Shown piece by piece: positions 46,332 through 55,143 of a stretch of DNA of 64,000 bases. The position numbers were made by a program, and so were the translations under genes. Source of the DNA: Mesobacterium pallidum (GTDB lineage: Bacteria; Pseudomonadota; Alphaproteobacteria; Rhodobacterales; Rhodobacteraceae); the NCBI RefSeq assembly GCF_019966535.1, contig NZ_JAIMID010000002.1, positions 124,001 to 188,000 on the forward strand, written 5' to 3'. Each line of letters opens with the position of its first letter. The first letter of the stretch is position 1. The notes under the pieces are model-generated. The model was not told the DNA's origin. It saw nothing but the letters and a program-made list of their open reading frames with translations, and did not search any database.

Positions 46332-47259
46332 ACTGGTCGTCTCCCATGCGTTCCAGGGGCGGGTCCTGGCGGTGGCAGATGTCGCTGGCCCGCGGACAGC
46401 GCCCGGCAAAGGCGCAGCCCGGCGGCGGGTTCAGCGGGTCGGGGAGTTCGGTGCCCTTTTGTTCGGGCGCGGTCAAGGGCCGACCGACCACCGGCGCGGA
46501 CGAGGCCAGCAGGTGGGTATAGGGATGCTTGGGGTTGGCAAAGATTTCTTCCGCCTTCCCGACCTCGACCACGGCGCCAAAGTACAGAACCACGATGCGG
46601 TCGCTCACCGCTTCGACCACGGCGAGGTCGTGGCTGATGAAGAGATAGGTGAGGTTGAATTCCGCGCGAAGCCGCGCCAGCAGGTTCAGCACCTGCGCCT
46701 GGACGGAGACATCCAGCGCAGACACCGGCTCATCGAGGATGATGATCCGCGGCGCCGCGGCCAGCGCCCGGGCAATGCCGATCCGTTGCGCCTGCCCGCC
46801 GGAAAATTCATGCGGGTAGCGGTCCAGGAATTCCTCGCGCAGGTTCACGCTGTCGAAGATGTCGGCGATCCGCTGCGCCCGGTCCCGCCGCCCCATGCCG
46901 TAGAGGCGTTTCAGCGGCGACTCCATGATCTGGCGGATGGTCTTGCGCGGGTTGAGGCTGCTGATCGGGTCCTGGAAGACATACTGGATCAGCTTGCCGA
47001 ACTCGGCCGGGTTGCCGGTGTCGGGCGCCTTGCCCTCGATCTCGATGGTCCCGGTCGTGGGCTCCAAGAGCCCCACCAGCATCCGCGCCAGCGTGGACTT
47101 GCCGCAGCCCGATTCGCCCACGATGCCCAGCGTCTCGCCCTGTTGCACGTCAAGGCTCAGCGGCCGCACCGCCCGCACCCCCGGTTTCTCCGGCCCGAAA
47201 AGCGTCTTGGGCAGTGGGAAGGTCTTGGAAAGATCGGTGAGTTTCAGCGCGAGGGTCAT
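46306..47259 (-). CDS. Oligopeptide/dipeptide-type ABC ATPase (DppF-like)
   Basis: This 317-residue ATPase has Walker A GESGCGKST, YVFQDPISSLNPRKT, signature FSGGQAQRIGIARAL, Walker B IIILDEPVSALD and SHDLAVVE. The C-terminal OppC/DppF extension has the Cys motif CAFAGRCPRASDIC. It starts [15 protein letters not shown] and overlaps the stop of the fused permease-ATPase by four bases. It completes the ABC core with the ATPase half of that fusion. Confidence 0.92.
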   Translation of the reverse strand: MTLALKLTDLSKTFPLPKTLFGPEKPGVRAVRPLSLDVQQGETLGIVGESGCGKSTLARMLVGLLEPTTGTIEIEGKAPDTGNPAEFGKLIQYVFQDPISSLNPRKTIRQIMESPLKRLYGMGRRDRAQRIADIFDSVNLREEFLDRYPHEFSGGQAQRIGIARALAAAPRIIILDEPVSALDVSVQAQVLNLLARLRAEFNLTYLFISHDLAVVEAVSDRIVVLYFGAVVEVGKAEEIFANPKHPYTHLLASSAPVVGRPLTAPEQKGTELPDPLNPPPGCAFAGRCPRASDICHRQDPPLERMGDDQFAACHHPL

Positions 47260-49136
47260 GCGATCTCCTCCTCGGGGAACAGGCAGCGGACGGCGCGGGG
47301 GGCGCCGGCGCGGGGGGCGCCGCCGCGCAGGGCCACGTCGCCCATGCGGCATTCGTCCCGCGCCTTGTCGCAGCGGGGCGCAAAGGCGCAGCCCTCGGGC
47401 AGGTTGTCGACCACGGGCGGCAGGCCGGGGATGGCGGCAAGCTCGCGCCGTCCCTGCCCCAGCTCGGGCACGCAGGCGATGAGCCGCTTGGTATAGGGAT
47501 GCGCGGGGGCGTCGAGCACCTCTTGCGTCGGCCCCTCCTCGACGATCCGGCCGGCGTACATCACCGCCACCCGGTCGCAGAGCTGCGCCACCACGCCGAA
47601 ATCATGGGTGATGAAGATGATCGCCAGCCCGCGCGACCGCCGCAGGTCATCGAGCAGTGCCAGGATCTGCGCCTGCACCGTCACGTCGAGCGCGGTTGTC
47701 GGCTCGTCCGCGATGATGACCTCGGGGTCATTGGCGAGGCTCATGGCGATGCTGACGCGCTGCCGCATCCCGCCCGACATCTCGTGCGGGTAATTGTCCA
47801 GCCGGCTTTCGGCGTTGGGAATGCGCACGTCCTTCAGCAGCGACAGCGCCTTCTTCCGCGCCTCGCGGTTCGACACGTTGTGATGCGACCGGATCGCCTC
47901 GACCAGCTGGTCGCCGACCTTGTAAAGCGGATGCAGCGTCGACAGCGGGTCCTGGAAGATATAGGCCACCTTGTCGCCCCGCGCCTGCCGCAGCTTCTCG
48001 AAGGGCATGTCCAGCAGGTCCTCGCCGTTCAGCCGCACGGCCCCGCCGGTCACGACACCCGGAGGCGAGGCGACCAGCCCCATCACCGACAGCGCGGTGA
48101 CCGACTTGCCCGAGCCGGATTCGCCAATGACCCCAAGGCATTCGCCCGGCCGCACCGACAGCGTGACGCCGCCGACGGCCTTGTAGACGCGCTTCTTGAC
48201 GTGGAACTGGGTTTCCAGCTCGCGGATGTCCATCAGCGCATCGCTGCCCGCCGGGATCGGCCCCTTGCGGTCCACCTTCGTGCGCGCCATCGGCCGGCTC
48301 AGCGCGCCGGACTTCAGCCGCGGGTCGAGCGCATCGCGCACCCCGTCGCCCAGCAGGTTGATCGACATGACGATGAGAAAGATCATGACCCCCGGCACGA
48401 TGGACGTATGCGGCGCAGTGATCAGCGCCGCCCGCGCCTCGCCCAGCATCGACCCCAGGTCGGCCTGCGGCGGCTGGCTCCCCAGCCCCAGGAACGACAG
48501 CCCGGCCGTCTCGAGGATCATCCAGCCCACCGTCGTGGACATGGCGATGATGATCACGGGCAGCACGTTGGGCAGAAGCTCGGTCAGCATGATCCGCATG
48601 TGGCCCATGCCGGCCAGCCGCGCGGCGTCGATGAACTCGCGCCCCGCCAGCCCCACGGCGATCCCGCGGATGTTGCGGGCAAAGAACGGGATGTTGACCG
48701 CCGCCACGGCGATCAGCGCATTTATCAGCCCCGGCCCCAGCGCGGCCACGATGGCCAGCGCCAGCAGGATGTAGGGAAAGGCCATCAGCATGTCGATCAC
48801 GCGCATGATGACGTTGTCGACCCGTCCGCCGAAGTAGCCCGCGACGATCCCCACGGCCGACCCGATCACGGCGGCGATGACAGCGGCGGCAAACCCGACG
48901 GCCAGGCTCAGCCGCGTCCCCCACAGCAGCCGCGACAGCAGGTCCCGACCCAGATGGTCCGTCCCCAGCAGCGCGCCCTCGGTAAACGGCCGCTTGAACC
49001 GGTTGCCAGTGTCGATCACGTCCGGATCGACCAGCGGCAGCAGCGGCGTGATCAGCACCAGAGCCAAGATCAGCGACAACACGACCGCGCCCATGGCGGC
49101 CAGGCGATTGCGGAACAGAAGCGCCAGGAAGTTCAT
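47256..49136 (-). CDS. Fused ABC permease-ATPase (DppC-DppD type)
   Basis: One 626-residue chain joins two transporter subunits. Residues 1-285 are a DppC-like permease with [20 protein letters not shown], the EAA loop [19 protein letters not shown] and [19 protein letters not shown]. Residues about 310-626 are a DppD-like ATPase with Walker [27 protein letters not shown], signature [15 protein letters not shown], Walker [13 protein letters not shown] and a C-terminal Cys motif ([14 protein letters not shown]). There is no stop or start between them in this sequence. ATG 49136 overlaps the first permease gene by four bases. Such fusions are known in peptide/nickel-type transporters of alphaproteobacteria. 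Confidence 0.9.
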   Translation of the reverse strand: MNFLALLFRNRLAAMGAVVLSLILALVLITPLLPLVDPDVIDTGNRFKRPFTEGALLGTDHLGRDLLSRLLWGTRLSLAVGFAAAVIAAVIGSAVGIVAGYFGGRVDNVIMRVIDMLMAFPYILLALAIVAALGPGLINALIAVAAVNIPFFARNIRGIAVGLAGREFIDAARLAGMGHMRIMLTELLPNVLPVIIIAMSTTVGWMILETAGLSFLGLGSQPPQADLGSMLGEARAALITAPHTSIVPGVMIFLIVMSINLLGDGVRDALDPRLKSGALSRPMARTKVDRKGPIPAGSDALMDIRELETQFHVKKRVYKAVGGVTLSVRPGECLGVIGESGSGKSVTALSVMGLVASPPGVVTGGAVRLNGEDLLDMPFEKLRQARGDKVAYIFQDPLSTLHPLYKVGDQLVEAIRSHHNVSNREARKKALSLLKDVRIPNAESRLDNYPHEMSGGMRQRVSIAMSLANDPEVIIADEPTTALDVTVQAQILALLDDLRRSRGLAIIFITHDFGVVAQLCDRVAVMYAGRIVEEGPTQEVLDAPAHPYTKRLIACVPELGQGRRELAAIPGLPPVVDNLPEGCAFAPRCDKARDECRMGDVALRGGAPRAGAPRAVRCLFPEEEIA

Positions 49137-50080
49137 GTCTTGATCCTCGGGTCGAGAAGGCTCTGCGCCACGTCCACCGCGATGTTGAACAGCACGTAGC
49201 AGGCGGCGACAAAGACGACGCCCCCCTGCACCAGCAGGATGTCGCGCTTGAGGATGGCATCGACCAGCATCCGGCCCACGCCGGGCCACTGGAACACGAT
49301 CTCGATGAAGACCGACCCGGACAGCACGAAGCCCGCCTGGATCCCCAGAACCGGGATGATGCTGACCATGGCGGCCCGCAGCGCATGTCCCATGATCACG
49401 CGGCTCTCGCGCACCCCCTTGGCCCGGGCGGTGCGGATGTAATCCTGCCGCAGCACCTCCAGCATGGCCGAGCGTGACAGCCGCGCCACCACGCCCGTGG
49501 CGACGGCGGCCAGCGCCAGCGCGGGCATGATCAGGTGCCTCAGCAGATCCGGCAGATCCCCCCCGCCATAGATCGCGTACATCCCCGACACCGGCAGCCA
49601 GCGCAGGTTCACGGCAAACAGCAGGATCATCATCATGCCCAGGAAGAACGACGGGATCGAGATCCCGACCAGCACGGTGAAGGTGATCGCCTTGTCGGCA
49701 AAGCCATACTGCCGCGCAGCCGAAACGACCCCCGCCAGGATCCCCAGCACCGCGCAAAGCACCCAGGCCGTCCCCGCCAGCACCAGCGTCGCCTGGAACC
49801 GCTCCACGATCTCGTCCAGCACCGGCCGGTTCAGGCTGAACGACCGCCCGAAATCGCCGGTCACCATGTTGCCGAGCCAGATGAAATACCGCGCCACCAA
49901 GGGCTTGTCCAAACCAAGATCGCGGTTCAGCTTCTCCACGTTGTCCGGCGTCGCGTAGGACCCCAGGATCGCCGTCGCCGGATCGCCCGGGATCATCGCC
50001 ATGATCAGGAACACGATCACCGTGATCCCCAGAAGCACCGGGATCGCCGAGACCAATCGCTTGAGTATGTAGGAGCCCAT
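49133..50080 (-). CDS. Oligopeptide/dipeptide-type ABC permease (DppB-like)
   Basis: This 315-residue inner-membrane permease starts MGSYILKRLVSAIPVLLGIT and includes the DppB motif DPRIKT at its end. Its EAA loop is RQDYIRTARAKGVRESRVIM. Six helices are predicted. AGGAGG lies six bases before ATG 50080. The stop overlaps the fused permease-ATPase start by four bases. Copy C of the dispersed module lies between it and the binding-protein gene. Confidence 0.92.
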   Translation of the reverse strand: MGSYILKRLVSAIPVLLGITVIVFLIMAMIPGDPATAILGSYATPDNVEKLNRDLGLDKPLVARYFIWLGNMVTGDFGRSFSLNRPVLDEIVERFQATLVLAGTAWVLCAVLGILAGVVSAARQYGFADKAITFTVLVGISIPSFFLGMMMILLFAVNLRWLPVSGMYAIYGGGDLPDLLRHLIMPALALAAVATGVVARLSRSAMLEVLRQDYIRTARAKGVRESRVIMGHALRAAMVSIIPVLGIQAGFVLSGSVFIEIVFQWPGVGRMLVDAILKRDILLVQGGVVFVAACYVLFNIAVDVAQSLLDPRIKT

Positions 50081-50175
50081 TCTGCGCCCTCCTGGCCAGG
50101 AATGTCCCCAAGACACCCAGATCCGCCGGGACGCCGCCAACCGATCACCCGACCGGCCGGACCGCGACACGCCCC

Positions 50176-50245
50176 TGCTTCATTGTTTCAAAAATACCTT
50201 GGGGGGTCCGGGGGGCAACGCCCCCCGGCGGGTCGGGCGCCGCGC
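50176..50245 (-). repeat. Dispersed intergenic module, copy C
   Basis: On the minus strand the hairpins GGGCGCCGCGCGGCGCCC and GGGGGCGTTGCCCCC precede the core (50206-50178), which reads CCCCCCAAGGTATTTTTGAA then ACAATGAAG, followed by CAGGGG. It sits inside an operon between the binding-protein and permease genes, where it could act as an attenuator or mRNA-processing site. Confidence 0.75.
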
Positions 50246-50262
50246 GGCGCCCGAAACCCGGA

Positions 50263-51846
50263 TCAGTTCTTGGTCACGCTTTCCAGCTGCAACAGGAACG
50301 ACGGCTCGAGCGAGAAATCCTCCACCCGGTCCGAAGTCACCGCGTTCTGCTTCCAGTTCGCAACGAAGACCCAGGGCGCGTCCTCCTGCACGATCGCCTG
50401 CATCTCCTTGTAAAGGCGTGCGCGTTCGGCCTGGTCGGTCTCGGTCCGCGCCGCTTCCAGCAGTTCGTCCACCTCAGGGTTGGAATAATAGCCCGAGTTG
50501 AACCCGCCCTTGTCGGGCCAGGCATCGGTGCGCAGCGCGAGGTAGGGCAAAGTGTCCGGATCGTTGGTCATCCAGGCCATCTCGGCCATGTCCGCCTTGC
50601 CCTCCAGCCCCGGGTTCACCTCGCCCAGGAAGGTGTTCCACTCGTAGGTCTCGATCTTCACATCGAGGCCCACGGCGGCAAGGTCCGCTTGGATCGCCGT
50701 GCCCATCGCGATGGGGTCGAGCATGCCCGAGCCCCCTTCGGTCACGTAGAAGGTCAGCTCTGCCCCCTCGGCCCCGGCCTCGGCCAGCAGCGCGCGCGCC
50801 TTCTCGGGGTCATAGGGATAGGGGTCGAGATCGGCGTTATAGGCCCAGGCAAAGGCCGGCGGCGTCGGGCCGGCAGCGACCTCGGCCGTGCCTTCCAGCA
50901 CGTCGTTGACGATGGCCTCCTTGTTGATCGCGTAGTTCAGCGCCTGCCGCACCCGCTTGTCGGCCGTGGGCCCTTCCTTGGCGTTCAGGATCAGGAACCA
51001 GACGTGGGGGCCGGCCTGCTCGACCACGCGGAAGTCATCGCCCTGGAACTGGCTCAGCGCCGTCGGCGGCACCTCGACCATCATGTCGATCCCGCCGGCC
51101 AGCATCTCGGCCACGCGGGTGTTGGCATCGGTGATGGGGCGGAAGACGACCGCCTCGGTCCCGGCCGGATCGCCCCAGTACTCGGGGTTCCTCTCGATCA
51201 CCACCGCCTCGTTCGACCGCCATTCGGCGAACTTGAACGGGCCGGTGCCGACCGGGTTGCGGCCAAAGTCCGCGCCGTTCGCCTCGACCGCGGCGGGTGA
51301 GACCATCAGGCCCGTGGGATAGGCCAGGTTCGACAGGAAGGGCGCATAGGGCGCGTTCAGCGTGAACTTGACGGTCAGGTCGTCCACCACCTCGGTCGCC
51401 TCGACGGCAGAGAAGAAGAAGGCCAGCGGGAACGGGCCGGTGTCGTGGAACGGGTGGCTTTCATCCAGCATGCGGTCGAAATTGAACTTCACCGCTTCGG
51501 CGTTGAAGGGCGTGCCGTCGTGGAACATCACCCCCTCGCGCAGCGTGAAGGTATACTCCGTCCCGTCCTCGCTGATCTCCCAGCCCGTGGCCAGCGCCGG
51601 CGCCACCTCGAGCGTGCCGGGCTCGTACCGCACCAGCCCCTCGTAAAGGTTCACGAGGATGCGGAAATCGTTCACGGCGGTGACGGCGGCGGGGTCCAGC
51701 GCCTTCGGCTCGGCGATCTGCCCGACGATCAGCACGCCCGGCGGCGTCTGCGCCTGCGCGGCCTGCCCCATCGGCAGAACGGCCATGGCCAGCGCGACAG
51801 AGGCAGCGGTGAGCACGCCGCGACGCTTCCAGAATCCTGGTTTCAT
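50263..51846 (-). CDS. Peptide/opine-type ABC transporter substrate-binding protein
   Basis: This 527-residue periplasmic protein of SBP family 5 starts MKPGFWKRRGVLTAASVALA, a Sec signal with cleavage near QAAQAQ. Family landmarks are FNFDRMLDE, the block NPVGTGPFKFAEW and VRQALNYAINKEAIV. AGGGAG lies before ATG 51846; ATG 51867 is a weaker alternative. Family 5 proteins bind peptides, nickel, opines or amides. The adjacent M20 amidohydrolase suggests an amide or N-carbamoyl compound. Confidence 0.9.
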   Translation of the reverse strand: MKPGFWKRRGVLTAASVALAMAVLPMGQAAQAQTPPGVLIVGQIAEPKALDPAAVTAVNDFRILVNLYEGLVRYEPGTLEVAPALATGWEISEDGTEYTFTLREGVMFHDGTPFNAEAVKFNFDRMLDESHPFHDTGPFPLAFFFSAVEATEVVDDLTVKFTLNAPYAPFLSNLAYPTGLMVSPAAVEANGADFGRNPVGTGPFKFAEWRSNEAVVIERNPEYWGDPAGTEAVVFRPITDANTRVAEMLAGGIDMMVEVPPTALSQFQGDDFRVVEQAGPHVWFLILNAKEGPTADKRVRQALNYAINKEAIVNDVLEGTAEVAAGPTPPAFAWAYNADLDPYPYDPEKARALLAEAGAEGAELTFYVTEGGSGMLDPIAMGTAIQADLAAVGLDVKIETYEWNTFLGEVNPGLEGKADMAEMAWMTNDPDTLPYLALRTDAWPDKGGFNSGYYSNPEVDELLEAARTETDQAERARLYKEMQAIVQEDAPWVFVANWKQNAVTSDRVEDFSLEPSFLLQLESVTKN

Positions 51847-51898
51847 ATTGAAAACTCCCTGTTTCATCGGATGAATTTGTGATTTTGATTGCCTTGGA

Positions 51899-51912
51899 AT
51901 TATCATGATAAT
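51899..51912. promoter_or_regulatory. Operator candidate 1, perfect palindrome ATTATCATGATAAT
   Basis: A 14-bp perfect palindrome lies 53 bp before the binding-protein gene. It shares the core TATCATGATA with operator candidate 2 and is centred 27 bp from it, so a FadR-type regulator could bridge the two sites. Confidence 0.65.
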
Positions 51913-51926
51913 TTGATCCGGTCAAT

Positions 51927-51938
51927 TTATCATGATAG
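51927..51938. promoter_or_regulatory. Operator candidate 2, core TATCATGATA
   Basis: A second copy of the ten-base palindromic core, 28 bp before the DUF1028 gene. The pair sits between divergent promoters of the ABC operon and the DUF1028-amidohydrolase genes. Confidence 0.6.
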
Positions 51939-51965
51939 AAATGCACGTAAAAGGGATGGGCTCGC

Positions 51966-52628
51966 ATGACATTTTCGCTTCTTGCCAAGGATTCAGGCAC
52001 CGGCGCCATCGGGGGCGCCGCCGCGACGGGGTCGCTCTGCGTCGGCGGCTGGGTGCTGCGCGGCGCCTGGGGCAAGGGGATATCCGCCAGCCAGGGCGCC
52101 GCGCCCTCGACCCTGTGGGGCGAGAACGTGCTGGACGGCATGGCCGCCGGGCTGACGGCGACCGATGCCGTGGCCAAGGTGACGGGCGCCGACGCGGGCC
52201 GTGCCGCGCGCCAGCTTTCCGCGCTCGACATGAGCGGCGGGGCCGGCGTCCACAGCGGATCGGACAATTCTGCCGTGGTGGCCGAACGGCTTTTCGACGG
52301 CGGAGTCGCGGCGGGCAACATGCTGGCCTCGGCTGACGTCGCTGACGCCCTCGCCGACGGCTACCTGTCGATGCGCGGCGATTTCGCCCTGCGCCTGCTG
52401 GCCGGCCTGCGCGCGGCCGAGGCGGCGGGTAGCGACTTTCGCGGCCTGCAATCGGCCGCCCTGCTGATCCTGCACCCCGACCGCGCCCCCTTGACCCTGC
52501 GGGTGGATTTTTCCGACGATCCGCTGACGGCCCTCGAGACCCTGCACCGCCATGCCACGACCGGCGACTACGCCGACTGGACGCGGCAGGTCCCCACGAT
52601 CAATGATCCGGAGCGTGTCCTTGACTGA
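51966..52628 (+). CDS. DUF1028 family protein (Ntn-hydrolase-like)
   Basis: This 220-residue protein is of the DUF1028 family, with the N-terminal block SLLAKDSGTGAIGGAAATGS and then ISASQGAAPSTLWGENVLDG. It also has VHSGSDNSAVVAERLFDGGV and a C-terminal region rich in ALLILHPDRAPLTLRVDFSD. Family members resemble Ntn hydrolases and often sit beside peptide-type transporters. AAGGGATGG precedes ATG 51966. It overlaps the amidohydrolase start. A role in breaking an amide imported by the ABC system is inferred. Confidence 0.85.
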   Translation: MTFSLLAKDSGTGAIGGAAATGSLCVGGWVLRGAWGKGISASQGAAPSTLWGENVLDGMAAGLTATDAVAKVTGADAGRAARQLSALDMSGGAGVHSGSDNSAVVAERLFDGGVAAGNMLASADVADALADGYLSMRGDFALRLLAGLRAAEAAGSDFRGLQSAALLILHPDRAPLTLRVDFSDDPLTALETLHRHATTGDYADWTRQVPTINDPERVLD

Positions 52629-53826
52629 TCCGACCACCCTCGGCCAGGAGGCCGCCCATTGGCTCAAACGCCTCGAAGCCTGTTCCGAAGACGGCCCGGG
52701 CGTCACCCGCCTGCCCTTCACCCCGCAGCACCGCGCCGCGCTGGACGTGCTGCGCGACCTCTATGCGTCGGCCGGGCTCGAAACGCATCTCGACGCCGCC
52801 GGCACGCTGGTCGGGCGGCGCGGCGACGGCCCCGCCCTGCTGATGGGCAGCCACCAGGATTCGGTCCGCTCGGGCGGCGCCTATGACGGCATCATGGGCG
52901 TGGTCCTGCCCGCCCTCGCCGTCAAGCACGCCAAGGACCTGCCCATCGCGGTCGAGGTGCTGGCCTTCGCCGACGAGGAAGGCGTGCGCTTTCCCACCGC
53001 CCTCGTCGGCTCCCGCGCCCTCTCGGGCCGCGTCCCGCCGGACGCGCTGGCGATGCAGGACTCCAGCGGCATTTCGATGGCTGCGGCGATGGAGGGCTTC
53101 GGGCTGGCACCCGCCAAGGTGCCATCCCTCGCCCGCGATCCGACAACCGTTCTGGGCTACCTCGAGACCCATATCGAACAGGGCCCGGTGCTGGAAACAG
53201 CGGGCGAAGCGCTGGGCGTCGTCACTGCCATCTGCGGGATCGAACGGCATTCCGTCACCTTCACCGGCCAGGCCGGCCACGCGGGCACCCTGCCGATGGA
53301 GGGGCGCCGCGACGCGCTCACCGGTGCCGCCGCGCTGGTGACCGAGGTCGAGCGGCTGGCGCGCAACACCCCCGGACTGCGCGGCACGGTGGGCGAGTTG
53401 CATGTCTTTCCGAACGCCGTCAACGCCGTCCCCGGAGCCGTGCGCCTGACGGTGGAGCTGCGCAGCGCCGACGATGCCCAGCGTACGGCGGCAGGGCACG
53501 AACTGACCACCTTCGCGCACGAGATCGCCCGCGCCAGGGGGCTGACACTCGACATGGCCCGCAGCTACGCCCAGCCCGCCGCGCCCTGCGATCAAGGCAT
53601 GCGCGGCGCCCTGCAAGCGGCCGTCCGGCGCGCGGGCGGCAAGGGCCTCGAACTGCCCTCGGGCGCGACCCACGACGCCTCGGCTGTGGCAGATCTCTGC
53701 CCGATGGCCATGCTCTTCGTCCGCTGTCGGGACGGCGTCAGCCACGTTCCCGAGGAATATTCATCGCCCGAGGACATGGGGCTCGCCATCGCGACCATCT
53801 CGGACTTTATCTCAAATTTGAAGTGA
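52603..53826 (+). CDS. M20-family amidohydrolase (hydantoinase/carbamoylase type)
   Basis: This 407-residue Zn-dependent hydrolase has metal motifs MGSHQDSVRSGGAYDG (H84, D95), FADEEGVRFP (E125/E126), ETHIEQGPVLE and SGATHDASAVAD. The family includes N-carbamoyl-L-amino acid hydrolase and allantoate amidohydrolase. The ATG at 52603 overlaps the DUF1028 gene by 26 bp; TTG 52621, preceded by CGGAG, is the alternative. Together with DUF1028 and the ABC operon it suggests use of an N-carbamoyl or amide-bonded nitrogen source. The exact substrate is not determined. Confidence 0.87.
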   Translation: MIRSVSLTDPTTLGQEAAHWLKRLEACSEDGPGVTRLPFTPQHRAALDVLRDLYASAGLETHLDAAGTLVGRRGDGPALLMGSHQDSVRSGGAYDGIMGVVLPALAVKHAKDLPIAVEVLAFADEEGVRFPTALVGSRALSGRVPPDALAMQDSSGISMAAAMEGFGLAPAKVPSLARDPTTVLGYLETHIEQGPVLETAGEALGVVTAICGIERHSVTFTGQAGHAGTLPMEGRRDALTGAAALVTEVERLARNTPGLRGTVGELHVFPNAVNAVPGAVRLTVELRSADDAQRTAAGHELTTFAHEIARARGLTLDMARSYAQPAAPCDQGMRGALQAAVRRAGGKGLELPSGATHDASAVADLCPMAMLFVRCRDGVSHVPEEYSSPEDMGLAIATISDFISNLK

Positions 53827-53848
53827 CTTGCACACCAAACCTCGCGCA

Positions 53849-55072
53849 TCACTTGAGCCGAGACAGCCGCCCCACCGCCAGTGCCGACAACGCGAGCATC
53901 ACGGCCGCCGTCCCCAGCATCAGCGGCAGCCCACCCAGCTGGTAGGACAGCCCCGACAGAAGCGTGCCCAAAAGCCGCCCGGCCGCATTGGCCATGTAGT
54001 AGAACCCGACGTCCATTGTCACCCGCTCGCCGCTGGTGAAGGCCAGGATCAGGTAGGAATGCAGCGAGGAGTTGACCGCGAACAGCGCGCCGAACACCAG
54101 CAGCCCCAGCACCAGCGTCCAGGTCAGCCAAGGCGCCGGCCCGCCCGCCACGAGGGCGGCAACCGCCAGCACCACCGGCACCGCGACCAGCGCGCTGACC
54201 CAACCTTGCGCGGCGCGCACCGGCTCGACGCCCCGCAGGATGCGCGGCGCCAGCGCCTGCACCCCGCCGTAAAGGATGATCCACAGCGCCATGAACCCGC
54301 CGACCAGGAAGAACGCCTGCCGCGCGCCCTCCTCGGTGCCATCGCTCAGCACGCCGTGGAAATAGATCGGGATGCCGACCACGAACCACACGTCCCGCGC
54401 GCCGAACAGGAACACCCGCGCCAGCGACAGCCAGTTGACCCGCGCGTCCTTGCTGAACACCTCGGAAAACTTGGCCCCCTTGCGCCCCGCCGGCAGCCCC
54501 GGCGGCATCCGCAGCGCCACCGCCAGAAGGATCACCGCCAGCACGGCGGCCATGCCCAGCACGGCGCCCTTGAACCCGGCCACGGCCAGCAGCGCGGCGC
54601 CCAGGAAGAACCCCAGCCCCTTCACCGCGTTCTTGGATCCGGTCAGCCAGGCGACCCAGCGAAACAGCCCCTCGCCCGGCGCCAGCAGCTTGACCGCTGA
54701 CTTCGACGACATCTTGGCCAGATCCTTGGCCACCCCCGAGACGCCCTGCACGCACATGACATAGACGACCGAGGCCCAAAGCCCCCAGCCCGGGTCCAGC
54801 CGCGCCAGCGCCAGCAACGCCAGCACCTGCAGCCCCAGCCCGGCATAGAGCGTCCGCGTCAACCCGAAGCGCGCGGCGATCCAGCCGGCCGACAGGTTGG
54901 TCACGATCCCCGCGACCTCGTAAAGCAGGAACAGGTAGGCCAGCTGCACCGGGCTGAACCCCAGCCCCTTGAAATGCAGCAGCACCAGCATCCGCAGCGC
55001 GCCATCGGTCAGCATGAAGGCCCAGTAGGCCGCCGTCACCGCCACGTAGGCCGCAATGCCTTTCTCAGCCAC
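53849..55072 (-). CDS. arsJ: Organoarsenical efflux permease ArsJ (MFS)
   Basis: This 407-residue major facilitator protein has about twelve helices. ArsJ landmarks are TAAYWAFMLTDGALRMLVLL, GFSPVQLAYLFLLYEVAGI, GVSGVAKDLAKMSSKSAVKL and WLTGSKNAVKGLGFFLGAAL. ArsJ exports 1-arseno-3-phosphoglycerate, which a dedicated GAPDH forms from arsenate. That GAPDH gene is immediately upstream on the same strand. Copy D of the dispersed module lies in the 71-bp gap. The pair confers arsenate resistance in bacteria where it has been studied. Confidence 0.88.
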   Translation of the reverse strand: MAEKGIAAYVAVTAAYWAFMLTDGALRMLVLLHFKGLGFSPVQLAYLFLLYEVAGIVTNLSAGWIAARFGLTRTLYAGLGLQVLALLALARLDPGWGLWASVVYVMCVQGVSGVAKDLAKMSSKSAVKLLAPGEGLFRWVAWLTGSKNAVKGLGFFLGAALLAVAGFKGAVLGMAAVLAVILLAVALRMPPGLPAGRKGAKFSEVFSKDARVNWLSLARVFLFGARDVWFVVGIPIYFHGVLSDGTEEGARQAFFLVGGFMALWIILYGGVQALAPRILRGVEPVRAAQGWVSALVAVPVVLAVAALVAGGPAPWLTWTLVLGLLVFGALFAVNSSLHSYLILAFTSGERVTMDVGFYYMANAAGRLLGTLLSGLSYQLGGLPLMLGTAAVMLALSALAVGRLSRLK

Positions 55073-55075
55073 GCC

Positions 55076-55135
55076 CCAGATCCCTCTTCATCTTGCCCAT
55101 AAACTCCGGGGGTGTGGGGGCTGGCCCCCACTCCG
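55076..55135 (-). repeat. Dispersed intergenic module, copy D (divergent core)
   Basis: On the minus strand a hairpin GTGGGGGCCAGCCCCCAC precedes a divergent core (55112-55085) reading CCCCCGGAGTTTATGGGCAA then GATGAAG, followed by AGGG. Same order and position after a stop codon as copies A and C, but the middle differs, suggesting two subfamilies. Confidence 0.6.
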
Positions 55136-55143
55136 ACCGCGCC

